Origin: Mycobacterium sp. 1245111.1
GTDB lineage: Bacteria > Actinomycetota > Actinomycetes > Mycobacteriales > Mycobacteriaceae
Direction: 5' to 3'
Assembly (NCBI RefSeq): GCF_001673405.1
Contig: NZ_LZLV01000112.1
Coordinates: 362,005-426,004, forward strand
DNA length: 64,000 nt
Positions within the stretch are counted from its first letter, which is position 1; every line of letters begins with the position of its first letter. A model generated the notes under the pieces. The model saw only the letters and a list, made by a program, of their open reading frames with translations, did no database searches and was not told the DNA's origin. Positions 1 to 9,054 of this stretch are shown piece by piece. The translations under genes were made by a program, and so were the position numbers.

Positions 1-1
1 G

Positions 2-106
2 TTGGTCGAGCATGCCAACGGTGTCATGTTCGACCCTCTGGGCCATCATGTTTCGGGCCGCCGCTGGCCCGTGTGTCTGCCGCTTATGCGGTCCGCCCGC
101 ACCTAA
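2..106. other. Unassigned left edge, possible gene end
   Basis: The first 200 bases hold no complete gene. One plus-strand frame is open from base 2 to a TAA at 104-106 (34 codons, ending LMRSART), which could be the tail of an upstream gene. An opposing minus-strand frame begins MMAQRVEHDT and runs off the left edge, which could instead be the start of a minus-strand gene. An imperfect dyad (GGTCGAGCATG at 4-14, CATGTTCGACC at 25-35) lies inside. The sequence does not allow a choice between these readings. Confidence 0.2.
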
Positions 107-200
107 ACTGACCCCTGCAGCAAGCAGGGAGGGGCACCCGAGTATTGGCGCCAAAGAAGCCGCTGACCAGGAAGCCGGTCGGCGCGCTGGAGAGGTGAAC

Positions 201-2306
201 ATGGAACCGGCCGGGGCGTACCCCGTGCCGGTTCATTCTGCTCGGAAGCCTCGATGGGTTTCCCCGCCGCCGGCCAGCCGCCCGATCCGCAAGCCCAGCG
301 ACGGCGGTGACGAACGCCGTCCCGGTATCCGCGCGCTGGATGGGCTGCGCGCGGTGGCGGTCGGGCTGGTGCTCGCCGACCACGGCGGCATCCCCGGCAT
401 GTCGGGCGGATTCCTCGGCGTCGACGTGTTCTTCGTGCTGAGCGGGTTCCTGATCACCTCGCTGCTGCTCGACGAATTGGGCCGAACGGGCCGGATCGAC
501 CTGGCCAACTTCTGGATTCGACGGGCCCGCCGACTGCTGCCGGCGCTGATCTTGATGGTGCTGACCGTTGCCATCGGGCGCCAGTTCTTTGCCCCCGAGG
601 CAATCGCCAGCCTCCGCGACGACGCCGTCGCCGCCTTTTTCTGGGTAGCGAACTGGATGTTCGTCGCCGACAAGACCGGCTACTTCGCCCAGGGAACCCC
701 GCCATCGCCGCTACAGCACGCCTGGTCGCTGGGCGTGGAGGAGCAGTACTACATCGCCTGGCCACTGATCCTGGTCGCGATTGCCGTGGGCTTCGCGGCC
801 CGCGCGCGGCGCCGCGGTACCAGGGCGACCGTCGGCGCGGTCCGGTTGACGGTGTTCCTGCTGGCCACGCTCGGAGCACTGGGCTCGGCCGCGACAGCCA
901 TCCTGCTCGCGTCCAACGCGACCCGCGACCGGGTCTACTTCGGCACCGACACCCGGGCCCAGGCGCTGCTGGTCGGAGCCGCGGCGTCGGCGCTGCTGGT
1001 CGGCGACTGGCCGGCACTGAACCGTGGCTGGTCGCTGATCCGCTCCCGGACCGGCAAGTGGATAGCCCGGTCGCTGCCCGTGCTCGGTCTGGCGCTGCTC
1101 GGAGTGGCCGTGCACTCCGCCACCGGTACCGCCCGCGAGTTTCGCGGCGGCCTGCTGATCGGGGTCGCCGTCGCCGCGGTACTGGTGATCGCCCCGGTGG
1201 CGCTGGATCAACGCGGACCGGTCGCCGTAGCGTTGGCCTGGGGCCCGCTGGCCTGGCTCGGCGGCATCTCCTACGGCATCTACCTGTGGCACTGGCCGAT
1301 CTTCCTGGTGCTCAACGGTCAGCGGACCGGATGGCACGGGCTGTCGTTGTTCGCGGTTAGGTGCGCGGCCACGCTGGCGGTCTCGGTGGTGTCGTGGTGG
1401 GCTATCGAGCAGCCGGTCCGAAAGTGGCGCCCGGTCCAGGTGCCGTTGCTTCCGCTGGCCGGGGCCACCGCGGCGACCGCTGCGGCCATCACCATGCTGG
1501 TGGTTCCGGTCGTTCCCAAGCACGGGGTCAGCGCGCTCGACGCCAGCCTTCCGCCCGGGGTCTCGCCGGTCGCCGTGGTGTCGCCGTCGACCCCGGACGG
1601 CGTCCGGCCCGCGCGGGCACTCACCAAACGAGACCCGCGCCGCCCCTTCACCGTCTCGGTGTTCGGCGACTCGATCGGCTGGACGATGATGCACTTCCTG
1701 CCGCCGACCCCGGGATTCCAGTTCGTCGACCACACCGTGATCGGCTGCAGCCTCGTGCGCGGCGGCCCGTACAGCTACCTCGGCCAGACGCTGGACCAGA
1801 AAAGCGAATGCGAAAACTGGCCCGGCCGCTGGACATCGCAGATCGCCGCCGACCAGCCGGACGCCGTCCTGCTGGTGATCGGTCGCTGGGAGACCGTCGA
1901 CCGGGTGAACGAGGGACGGTGGACCCATATCGGCGACCCGGCCTTCGACTCCTACATCAGCGCCGAGTTGTCGCGGGCGATCAACATCCTCAGCTTCAGC
2001 GGTGCGCCGTTGACCGTCGCGAACCTGCCCTACAGCCGACGTGGGGAACGACCGGATGGCAGCCTGTATCCCGAGGATCAGCCCCAGCGGGTCGACGAAT
2101 GGAACACCATGCTGGGCAAGACGATTGGCGATCGCCCCGACGTTCGTATCCTCGACCTGAAGAAGAAGTTGTGCCCGGACGGCACCTACACCGCCGACGT
2201 CGACGGCATCCACGTCCGCAGTGACGGAGTGCACTTGACCGAGGAGGGCGTGCAGTGGCTGACGCCCTGGCTCGAGCAATCGCTGAAGCCGCCGCCGTCA
2301 CGTTAG
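201..2306 (+). CDS. Membrane acyltransferase (OafA/YrhL type) with C-terminal SGNH domain
   Basis: This 701-residue protein likely O-acylates a cell-envelope glycan or glycolipid. The N-terminal half is an acyltransferase-3 domain with about ten hydrophobic helices. It starts at ALDGLRAVAV near residue 45, with the conserved His at 61 (LADHGG), then FFVLSGFLITSLL, RRARRLLPA and SLGVEEQYYIAWP. The C-terminal third is an extracytoplasmic SGNH hydrolase-like domain with the nucleophile in FGDSIGW (Ser491) and the Asp/His pair in DGVHL (Asp675, His678). I chose the ATG at 201 because a GAGAGGTG ribosome-binding sequence precedes it; the upstream in-frame extension looks non-coding. Position and architecture fit Rv0111 of M. 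tuberculosis. The acyl substrate is unknown. It converges on the next gene with a 4-base overlap of the stop codons. Confidence 0.85.
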   Translation: MEPAGAYPVPVHSARKPRWVSPPPASRPIRKPSDGGDERRPGIRALDGLRAVAVGLVLADHGGIPGMSGGFLGVDVFFVLSGFLITSLLLDELGRTGRIDLANFWIRRARRLLPALILMVLTVAIGRQFFAPEAIASLRDDAVAAFFWVANWMFVADKTGYFAQGTPPSPLQHAWSLGVEEQYYIAWPLILVAIAVGFAARARRRGTRATVGAVRLTVFLLATLGALGSAATAILLASNATRDRVYFGTDTRAQALLVGAAASALLVGDWPALNRGWSLIRSRTGKWIARSLPVLGLALLGVAVHSATGTAREFRGGLLIGVAVAAVLVIAPVALDQRGPVAVALAWGPLAWLGGISYGIYLWHWPIFLVLNGQRTGWHGLSLFAVRCAATLAVSVVSWWAIEQPVRKWRPVQVPLLPLAGATAATAAAITMLVVPVVPKHGVSALDASLPPGVSPVAVVSPSTPDGVRPARALTKRDPRRPFTVSVFGDSIGWTMMHFLPPTPGFQFVDHTVIGCSLVRGGPYSYLGQTLDQKSECENWPGRWTSQIAADQPDAVLLVIGRWETVDRVNEGRWTHIGDPAFDSYISAELSRAINILSFSGAPLTVANLPYSRRGERPDGSLYPEDQPQRVDEWNTMLGKTIGDRPDVRILDLKKKLCPDGTYTADVDGIHVRSDGVHLTEEGVQWLTPWLEQSLKPPPSR

Positions 2307-2959
2307 CCGGTGTAGCAGCTGAGCTCCATGCTGTCGCTCTCGCGGACCGCGAAATTGAAACTCACATAACCACTTTCGTTGCCGTGCACATAGTCGAGGT
2401 ACGTCCGGGTATCCGCGCTCTCGGTGTTGTCGGCAATGACGAGCGCGCCCGGCGACAGCTTCGGCTCCAGCAGCTTGATCACCGGCAGGTACAGCTCTTT
2501 CCACCCGTCGAGCAGGACGAAGTCGACCGGCCCGTCCAACTCCGCCAGCGTGGTCAGCGCATCGCCTTCCAGGACGGTGATCAGGTCGTCCAAGCCGGTG
2601 TCGGTGAAAGTCTGCTTGGCGGCGGCGATCTTGGTGTCGCTGATCTCGGTCGTGATCACGCGGCCGGCGCCGTTGTCGCGCACCGCTGATGCCAGGTGCA
2701 GCGCCGAAATGCCAAAGGACATACCGAATTCGACGACGGTGGCCGGCTTGGTTGCCCGCGCCAGCGCATACAGCAGCCGACCGGCCTCCGGTGTGACCGG
2801 GATGTAGAACTCGCTCATCGCGTCGGCGCGTTCCTGTACGGTTCTGGCCGCGGACATGTTGGGTCGCCGCTCGCGCAGCGTCGCCATCTGCTCCTGCGAC
2901 TCGGCATACATCCGGTGCAGGGTGTCAGCGACTCGGGGGTCTCGCAGTGTGGTAGCCAT
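2303..2959 (-). CDS. SAM-dependent O-methyltransferase
   Basis: A 218-residue class I methyltransferase of the O-methyltransferase / Methyltransf_24 type. The SAM-binding motif I is VVEFGMSFGISALHLA (around residues 94-109), followed by an acidic residue after strand 2 (TTEIS) and FVLLDGWKELY, which resembles the metal/SAM site of catechol-type enzymes. The family methylates small hydroxylated substrates in the cytoplasm; the substrate here is unknown. The sequence resembles Rv0187 of M. tuberculosis, which lies elsewhere in that genome, so this copy looks like a local insertion. It starts at the ATG at 2959. The gene is convergent with the acyltransferase. Confidence 0.8.
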   Translation of the reverse strand: MATTLRDPRVADTLHRMYAESQEQMATLRERRPNMSAARTVQERADAMSEFYIPVTPEAGRLLYALARATKPATVVEFGMSFGISALHLASAVRDNGAGRVITTEISDTKIAAAKQTFTDTGLDDLITVLEGDALTTLAELDGPVDFVLLDGWKELYLPVIKLLEPKLSPGALVIADNTESADTRTYLDYVHGNESGYVSFNFAVRESDSMELSCYTG

Positions 2960-3001
2960 GTCGTCCAGCCTAGGCGTTAATGAACGCCAACGGGCACTTA
3001 C

Positions 3002-3946
3002 CTATCCGGCCTGCTGTGGAAGCAGAACGATCTTCCCGTGGGTGTGCCGCCGCTCGAGATCTGTGAATGCGTCGACGACCCGGTCCAACGGGTAAGTCTT
3101 GGCGACGTCGAAGTCCAGTGCGCCGGAGGCGATCAGGTCGGCAATCTCCTGCAGCACCGCCGGTGTGGACGCCTCAGCACTGCCTTCGGTCTTCGCGCCG
3201 ACCTCGGCGGCCTTGGCGAACGAGATGATGGTGTTGATCCGCTCGACCGGCACACCGAGATCGACGGCGAGCTGGACGTAGTCCGGACCGAACAGGTCGA
3301 TGAACGCGTCGACGCCGTCTGGTGCGGCCTGCCGCAGGCGCTCGGCCAACCCGTCGCCGTACTCGACCGGTATGACGTTGTGCGCGCGCAGCCATTCGGC
3401 GTTGCCCGCCGACGCGATGCCCAGCACCCGCGCGCCCCGCAGCGCCAGCAGTTGCACCGCCACGCTGCCGACTCCACCGGCGGCCGCGGACACCGCCACC
3501 GTCTCACCCGGCTGCGGCTTCACCGCGTTGACCGCGGCGTAGGCCGTGACGCCGACGACGTAGAGCGAACCCGCGACCTCCCAACTCAATTCGGTTGGCT
3601 TGTGGATCAATTGGTCGACCGGGACAGCGGTGTGGGTCGCGTGGCTCGAGCGCTGAAAGCTGAACCCGAGCACCTCGTCGCCGACGGCGAAGTCGCTGAC
3701 CCCAGCACCGACCTCGAGGACGACCCCCGCTACGTCGCTGCCTTCGCCGGACGGGAAGGTGGCAGGAAAGCGCTCGTGCAGCGCGCCGCTGCGGATACCC
3801 GCTTCGCCGGGATTGATGCCGGCCGCCCGAACCTCCACGAGCACCTCACCGGCCGCAGGGACAGGCCTGTCGATGTCGGCGACGTACAGGACGTCAGGAC
3901 CGCCGTAGCTGTCGAACCGGACTGCGCGTGTGCGTGTCGTTGCCAT
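3002..3946 (-). CDS. NADP-dependent quinone-oxidoreductase-like MDR protein
   Basis: A 314-residue medium-chain dehydrogenase/reductase without the structural-zinc cysteines, typical of quinone oxidoreductase (QOR/zeta-crystallin) proteins. The GroES-like half includes PSGEGSDVAGVVLEVG and AVGDEVLGF. The Rossmann half has AVSAAAGGVGSVAVQLL, the usual AxxGGVG cofactor loop. The C-terminus (HGKIVLLP) is typical of the family. It probably reduces quinones or enones with NADPH in the cytosol; the substrate cannot be read from sequence. It is transcribed in the same direction as the methyltransferase, 42 bases away, and could share its transcript. Confidence 0.8.
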   Translation of the reverse strand: MATTRTRAVRFDSYGGPDVLYVADIDRPVPAAGEVLVEVRAAGINPGEAGIRSGALHERFPATFPSGEGSDVAGVVLEVGAGVSDFAVGDEVLGFSFQRSSHATHTAVPVDQLIHKPTELSWEVAGSLYVVGVTAYAAVNAVKPQPGETVAVSAAAGGVGSVAVQLLALRGARVLGIASAGNAEWLRAHNVIPVEYGDGLAERLRQAAPDGVDAFIDLFGPDYVQLAVDLGVPVERINTIISFAKAAEVGAKTEGSAEASTPAVLQEIADLIASGALDFDVAKTYPLDRVVDAFTDLERRHTHGKIVLLPQQAG

Positions 3947-3996
3947 GCAGGCCGAAACTCGGCCACCCGCCGATGTATTCCGGGCTCACGAAACGG

Positions 3997-4752
3997 CTAG
4001 GCCACCACGTTGATCGGGTCACCGATGTGCACCGTGTCGAAGTACCAGGCGGCGTTGTCCGGGCTGAGGTTGATGCAGCCGTGGCTGACGTTCGCGTAGC
4101 CCTGCGAGTCCACCGACCACGGCGCCGAGTGCACGTAGACGCCGCTCCAGGTGACCCGGACGGCATAGCTCGCGGTGATCTTGTATCCGTCCGACGACTC
4201 GAGCGGGATGCCGATCGTGCGCGAATCCATAACGACCGTGCGCTCTTTCGACAGCGCGGAGAAGTTGCCCATCGGCGTCGGCCGACTGGGCTTGCCCATC
4301 GACGCCGGCATCGTGCGCAACACCTCGCCGTTCTGCGTGACCGTGAAGGTGTGCGCGGAAATGCTGGCGGTGCCGACCACCTGGTCGCCGGTCTCGAATC
4401 CGGTGGACAACGCGTGCACCTGGACGCCGACGTGACTGTGCGTGGGCCAGTAGCCGTCCGGCTTCCACTCGACCACGTTCGGTTCGGGCCAGTCGAAGCG
4501 GCCCGTGACGTGGTTGGGCGCAGTGACTTTGATGGCCCGCTCGGCTGCGGCGCGGTCGGCCACCGGCGCGGTGAACGTCACGATCACCGGGTGGGCCACA
4601 CCGACGACCGCGCCAGTTGCCGGCTGAATCGATGCGACGCCGGGAGCCGGTGTCGGGGGTGCGATCGCGGCCACGCTGGGGGCGGCCGAACCCACCAGGG
4701 TCAGCACGGCGACCGATGACGCCAGCCAACCCGTTCGAAGCGCTCTGCCCAC
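3997..4752 (-). CDS. ldtA: L,D-transpeptidase LdtA (LdtMt1 orthologue)
   Basis: An exported enzyme that forms 3-3 (mDap-mDap) peptidoglycan cross-links. The protein starts with a basic stretch and a hydrophobic signal segment (WLASSVAVLTLVGSA), followed by an Ig-like domain beginning PVIVTFTAP. The YkuD catalytic domain ends in SHGCINLSP. With the GTG start at 4752, which has a GGAGGG ribosome-binding site nine bases upstream, the protein is 251 residues and the catalytic cysteine is Cys226, matching M. tuberculosis LdtMt1 in length and numbering. An in-frame ATG at 4800 lacks a good ribosome-binding site. The neighbourhood (next to fusA2) matches Rv0116c-Rv0120c. The family is the target of carbapenems. 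Confidence 0.93.
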   Translation of the reverse strand: MGRALRTGWLASSVAVLTLVGSAAPSVAAIAPPTPAPGVASIQPATGAVVGVAHPVIVTFTAPVADRAAAERAIKVTAPNHVTGRFDWPEPNVVEWKPDGYWPTHSHVGVQVHALSTGFETGDQVVGTASISAHTFTVTQNGEVLRTMPASMGKPSRPTPMGNFSALSKERTVVMDSRTIGIPLESSDGYKITASYAVRVTWSGVYVHSAPWSVDSQGYANVSHGCINLSPDNAAWYFDTVHIGDPINVVA

Positions 4753-4998
4753 GGTGTCCACCCTCCGAGCCGATGCGAGCCCCTCGCGCTCACATGTCAT
4801 GTCTCTAATATGCCCTATTCGACGCTCAGCAAACTGCGTATTATTGCGCGAATCGGGATAGAGACACCGATGCGGCGACCATCGCCCGAGATCAGGGGCC
4901 AAATACTCGTCAGGATGGGGTTTCGCCACCTCGTGCCGGCCGCGGCGTGGCAAGCGCGGATAACGCTGCCTATGCGGCTGCTGTGCGACGATGCGGCG

Positions 4999-7158
4999 TC
5001 AACCCGCCGACTTCACCCGGGACGCAGCAGATTCCGGCATCGGTTCGTACCGGGCGAAGGTGCGGGTGAACGAGGCCGCGCCGTGTGACAGCGAACGCAA
5101 ATCGATTGCGTAACGAGTCAATTCGACCTGTGGGACCTCGGATTTCACCAACGTGCGATCGTTACCGGCGGTGTCGGTGCCCAGCACCCGGCCGCGACGT
5201 CCGGACAGGTCGCTCATCACCGCGCCGACGAGGTCGTCGGGTATCAGCACCGACACCTCGTCGATCGGTTCGAGCAGAGCGGGCTGGGCTGCCGCCGCAG
5301 CCTCTTTCAGTGCCAGCGCCCCGGCCATTTGGAACGCGAAATCGGAGGAGTCGACGCTGTGTGCCTTGCCGTCGAGCAGGGTGACCCGAATGTCGACGAC
5401 GGGATAACCGGCGTGCACCCCCTTCTCCATCTGGGCGCGCACCCCCTTTTCGACGCTCGGGATGAACTGGCGCGGCACTGCGCCGCCGACCACCTTGTCA
5501 CAGAACTCGAACCCCGAGCCTTCGGGCAGCGGCTCGACTTCGATATCGCATACCGCGTACTGGCCATGTCCCCCCGACTGCTTGACGTGCCGGCCGTGGC
5601 CTTTCGCCTTGCTGCCGAACGTTTCTCGCAGCGGTATCCGGAGTTCGACGGTGTCTACGGCGACGCCGTACCGGTTGGCCAGCGCGTCAAGCACCACACC
5701 GGCATGCGCTTCGCCCATGCACCACAACACGATCTGGTGTGTCTCTGGGTTCTGCTCGATCCGTAGAGTCGGGTCCTCGGCGGCCAATCGCCCCAGCCCC
5801 ACCGACAGTTTGTCTTCGTCGGTCTTGGCGTGCGCCGCAATAGCCACCGGCAGCAACGGTTCCGGCATCGTCCACGGCTTGAGCACCAGCGGCTGCGCCT
5901 TGTCCGACAGCGTGTCGCCGGTTTCAGCCCGGCTCAATCGTCCGATCGCGCAAATGTCGCCCGGCAGCACCAACGACGCGGGCCGCTGTTGCTTGCCCAG
6001 CGGGAAGGACAGTGCGCCAATGCGTTCGTCCTCGTCGTGGTCGGCGTGGCCGGCCAGGGGATCCGGTGCAGCATCCTCCGACGAGCCGAAGAACGACGAA
6101 AAATGGCCCGACACATGAACAGTCGTGTCGGGTCGGATGGTCCCGGAGAAAATCCGCACCAAGCTGAGCCGGCCGACGTAGGGATCGGACGTCGTCTTCA
6201 CCACCTCGGCCAACAGTGGCGAGTCGGAGCCGCACGTCACCTTGGTGAAGGCGGCGCCCTGTGACGTAAAGACTTCCGGCAGTGGGTGTTCGCGCGGAGA
6301 CGGGAATCCGCGGGCGGCGACCTCGAGGATCTCCAGGGTGCCGACACCGGTGCTGCTGCAGACGGGTATCACCGGGAAGAAGGAGCCGCGGGCGACCGCC
6401 TTCTCCAGATCGTCGACCAGCACGGCTTCGTCGATCTTCTCGCCGCCCAGATAACGCTCCATCAGCGATTCGTCTTCGGACTCCTCGATGATTCCCTCGA
6501 TCAGGGTGCTGCGGGCCTCCTCGATCTGCTCGGCGTAGGAGGGATCCGGCGCCTGCGTGGTGCGCTTGCCATCGGCGTATACGTAGTGCGTCTGCGACAA
6601 CAGCCCGATGACTCCGTCGCCGGTCGGGAAGTAGAGCGGTAAAACCTTGTCGCCGAATGCGTTCTGGGCGGCGGCGAGTGCACTTTGGTAATTGGCCCTG
6701 GCATGGTCGAGCTTGGTGATCGCCACGGCCCGGGGCATTCCGACCTGGCTGCACTCCTGCCACAGCGACTTGGTCGGTTCGTCGACGTCTTCGTTGGCCG
6801 CGATCACGAATAGGGCGCAATCCGCGGCGCGCAGACCGGCCCGTAGTTCGCCGACGAAGTCGGCGTAGCCGGGAGTGTCGACGAGATTCAGTTTGACACC
6901 GTCGTGTGCCAGCGAAGCCAACGCGAGGCTGACCGAGCGCTGCTGTCGGATTTCGGCGTCGTCGTAGTCGCAGACCGTGGTGCCGTCGGCGATGCAGCCG
7001 GGTCTGGACAATGCACCCGAGGCGACCAGCAGTGCCTCGACCAATGTGGTTTTCCCGCCGCCGGAGGGACCGACCAGTACCACGTTCCGGACGGCGGCCG
7101 GATCATTTACGGCGGGAGCGGCTCCCGCGCCGGGCGATCCGTGGGACTTATCTGCCAT
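4999..7158 (-). CDS. fusA2: Elongation factor G-like GTPase FusA2
   Basis: A 719-residue paralogue of EF-G, equivalent to Rv0120c. The G domain has the P-loop GPSGGGKT at residues 30-37, DTPGYADF for the G3 motif and TKLD for G4. Domains II to V follow, with the EF-G domain IV stretch VKQSGGHGQYAVCDIEVEP. Actinobacteria often carry this divergent second EF-G beside the canonical translocase; its exact role on the ribosome is not established. No frameshift or missing motif is seen. The gene stands alone, with 245 bases back to ldtA. Confidence 0.9.
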   Translation of the reverse strand: MADKSHGSPGAGAAPAVNDPAAVRNVVLVGPSGGGKTTLVEALLVASGALSRPGCIADGTTVCDYDDAEIRQQRSVSLALASLAHDGVKLNLVDTPGYADFVGELRAGLRAADCALFVIAANEDVDEPTKSLWQECSQVGMPRAVAITKLDHARANYQSALAAAQNAFGDKVLPLYFPTGDGVIGLLSQTHYVYADGKRTTQAPDPSYAEQIEEARSTLIEGIIEESEDESLMERYLGGEKIDEAVLVDDLEKAVARGSFFPVIPVCSSTGVGTLEILEVAARGFPSPREHPLPEVFTSQGAAFTKVTCGSDSPLLAEVVKTTSDPYVGRLSLVRIFSGTIRPDTTVHVSGHFSSFFGSSEDAAPDPLAGHADHDEDERIGALSFPLGKQQRPASLVLPGDICAIGRLSRAETGDTLSDKAQPLVLKPWTMPEPLLPVAIAAHAKTDEDKLSVGLGRLAAEDPTLRIEQNPETHQIVLWCMGEAHAGVVLDALANRYGVAVDTVELRIPLRETFGSKAKGHGRHVKQSGGHGQYAVCDIEVEPLPEGSGFEFCDKVVGGAVPRQFIPSVEKGVRAQMEKGVHAGYPVVDIRVTLLDGKAHSVDSSDFAFQMAGALALKEAAAAAQPALLEPIDEVSVLIPDDLVGAVMSDLSGRRGRVLGTDTAGNDRTLVKSEVPQVELTRYAIDLRSLSHGAASFTRTFARYEPMPESAASRVKSAG

Positions 7159-7269
7159 GACGTTCGCTCCTCGCGTCCCGCGTCACCGTGATGCATGCCA
7201 CTTTTCTCCTAGCGCCCGCCCAACACAAGGGTGAACGAGCGGTGAAGGCGGATCGTGCGGCGGCGGCGC

Positions 7270-7674
7270 TTAGCCGTGCCAGCCGCTCCAGCGCCGCACG
7301 GCGACGGCGATCACCGGACCGGACAGTGAAACCGTCTGGTACTGAGAGTATTTCGCGCGGAGTAGCTGATGTCCGAGCTGCATCGGGGCGCCCTCGCGGT
7401 GGATCGTGGCGTCACCGTCGGCGCGGACCCACCACAACTGCGTCCAGTCCTCGTCGTAATGGTCGACCAGCAGGCTCACCTGCGGGTTGCGCTCGATATT
7501 GGCCAGCCGCCGCAGTCGTTGCGTGGTCTTGGGTTTCGCGTCCACCGCGGTGTAGATGACCTGCTCGTCCACGGCGAACACCACCGGCACCAGGTGGGGA
7601 CGACCGTCGGCCCCGGCGGTGGCCAGGCGGGCCACCGGCGACTGGGCGAATCGCGCCTCGGGGTCGAAGTTCAT
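7270..7674 (-). CDS. PPOX-class probable F420-dependent protein (Rv0121c-like)
   Basis: A 134-residue split-barrel flavin/F420-binding protein. The N-terminus ([25 protein letters not shown]) is the family signature of the pyridoxamine-5-phosphate-oxidase-like fold, followed by [15 protein letters not shown] and the C-terminal end VRRWSGWHG. It matches the Rv0121 family (TIGR03668) in length and order. Such proteins probably use F420H2 or FMN to reduce an unknown substrate. The ATG at 7674 lies two bases after the upstream SDR stop codon, so the two genes are almost certainly cotranscribed. Confidence 0.85.
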   Translation of the reverse strand: MNFDPEARFAQSPVARLATAGADGRPHLVPVVFAVDEQVIYTAVDAKPKTTQRLRRLANIERNPQVSLLVDHYDEDWTQLWWVRADGDATIHREGAPMQLGHQLLRAKYSQYQTVSLSGPVIAVAVRRWSGWHG

Positions 7675-7676
7675 GA

Positions 7677-8438
7677 CTAGTTGATGGTGAGCCCGCCGTC
7701 GACGACGATTGTCTGCCCGGTGACGTAGCCCCCGGCCGGCGAGGCCAGCCACACCGCGGTGGCCGCGAGTTCGCGGTCGTCCCCCAGGCGGCCGAGGACC
7801 AGTCGGTGCGCCTGGCTGTCCAGGTAGTCGGGCGGGTATTCGTCGGTCATCTCGGTCTTGAAGAATCCAGGAGCCAGCGCGTTGACGCGAATTCCTTTGC
7901 GCGAGCCCCATTGTTGGGCCAGGTCGCGGGTGAGCCCGATGACGGCCGCCTTGCTCGCGCTGTAGGCGGCCTGCGGCAGACCGGCGGTGGTGATCCCGAG
8001 AACGCTGGCAATGTTGATGATCGAGCTTCCGGGCTTCATGACGCGGCCGCAGGCCTGCGCCAGCCAGTACGAACCGTTGAGGTTGACGTCGATCACCGAC
8101 CGGAACTGCTCGGGCGTCTCCCGGGTGGCCGGGACGGCGGTTCCGACGCCCGCGTTGTTGATCAACACGTCGACCCGGCCGAACGTTTGTATCGCGGCGT
8201 CGACCAGCGCCTGGCCCTGCTCGGGCACGCCGACATCGGTGGCGACCGCCAGTGCCTTGCGGCCAGCGGCTTCGACGAGCGCCGCGGTGTCGGCCAGTCG
8301 CTCGACGCGGCGCGCACCCAACACGACGTCGGCGCCGGCCTCGGCGAAGGCCTGGGCAAACGACACACCGAGCCCGGACGAAGGGCCGGTCACGATCGCC
8401 ACTTTGTCGTCGAGTCGGAATGAATCAAGAACGCTCAT
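7677..8438 (-). CDS. Short-chain dehydrogenase/reductase
   Basis: A 253-residue classical SDR. It shows the cofactor motif TGPSSGLG near residue 17, NNAGVG, the catalytic Ser-Tyr-Lys arrangement (Ser in INIASVL, then YSASK) and a C-terminal GQTIVVDGG. The GARR sequence after strand 2 suggests NADP(H) preference. Substrate unknown; it resembles FabG-like and gluconate-type oxidoreductases. It is the first gene of a tight two-gene unit with the PPOX protein downstream and is divergent from the SnoaL-like gene at 8504. Confidence 0.85.
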   Translation of the reverse strand: MSVLDSFRLDDKVAIVTGPSSGLGVSFAQAFAEAGADVVLGARRVERLADTAALVEAAGRKALAVATDVGVPEQGQALVDAAIQTFGRVDVLINNAGVGTAVPATRETPEQFRSVIDVNLNGSYWLAQACGRVMKPGSSIINIASVLGITTAGLPQAAYSASKAAVIGLTRDLAQQWGSRKGIRVNALAPGFFKTEMTDEYPPDYLDSQAHRLVLGRLGDDRELAATAVWLASPAGGYVTGQTIVVDGGLTIN

Positions 8439-8503
8439 GGATAAGACACCTTTGCCGTCGAGTTGCCGTCCAGCCCAAAGCTTTGAAGCTACCGTCTAGC
8501 AGC

Positions 8504-8959
8504 ATGTCGGCCGAGACGGAGATCGCCAACCTGCTGTATCGCTACGCCGAATTCATGGACACCGGCGACTTCGCCGGCGCGGCCGCGCTCTTCGAGCATG
8601 CTCGGCTGCGGGTGGGCGGTGCTGGTGACGGCACGGTCGATGCGGCCACCATGTTGACGTTGTGGCAGTCCGGTGTGACGGTCTACCCGGACGGCACGCC
8701 GCGCACCAAACACGTTGTCACCAACCCGATTATCGAGGTGGACGACTCCGCCGGCACCGCGACCTGCCGCAGCTATTACACGGTGTTCCAGCAGACCGGT
8801 GACTTTCCGCTGCAGCCGATCGTCGCGGGTCGCTATCACGACCAGTTTCAGCTTGTCGACGGGGAATGGCGGTTCGTGTTTCGCGACTACTCGCTGATGG
8901 ACATGGTCGGCGACGTCAGCCACCACCTGCACGGACCGATCGCAGCGGCCAAAGGCTGA
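8504..8959 (+). CDS. SnoaL / NTF2-like protein
   Basis: A 151-residue protein of the nuclear-transport-factor-2 fold (SnoaL_4 type): helical start IANLLYRYAEFMDTGDFAGAAALF, then strands TKHVVTNPIIEVDD, ATCRSYYTVFQQ and the terminal GEWRFVFRDYSLMDMVGDVS. Related proteins act as ring hydroxylating subunits, cyclases or isomerases; no catalytic assignment is possible here. It is divergent from the SDR operon, with a 65-base shared promoter region. The start is the ATG at 8504, beginning MSAETEIANLLY. Confidence 0.75.
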   Translation: MSAETEIANLLYRYAEFMDTGDFAGAAALFEHARLRVGGAGDGTVDAATMLTLWQSGVTVYPDGTPRTKHVVTNPIIEVDDSAGTATCRSYYTVFQQTGDFPLQPIVAGRYHDQFQLVDGEWRFVFRDYSLMDMVGDVSHHLHGPIAAAKG

Positions 8960-9054
8960 GGCGATCGGGAAACAGCGATATGCCCGTTTCGGTGCCGCAG
9001 GCTACGGTTAGATAACTGGTTAATTCGGGCTGTAACTGATGCAGGAGGTAACGG

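Noticed and set aside
12..200. An N-terminal extension of the acyltransferase to an upstream ATG
   Set aside because: The extra residues have no family similarity, and the ATG at 201 has its own ribosome-binding site.
711..2279. A 522-codon minus-strand open frame opposite the acyltransferase
   Set aside because: It is a GC-driven mirror of a well-supported plus-strand gene, with an Arg/Gln/Asp-rich low-complexity translation and no family motif.
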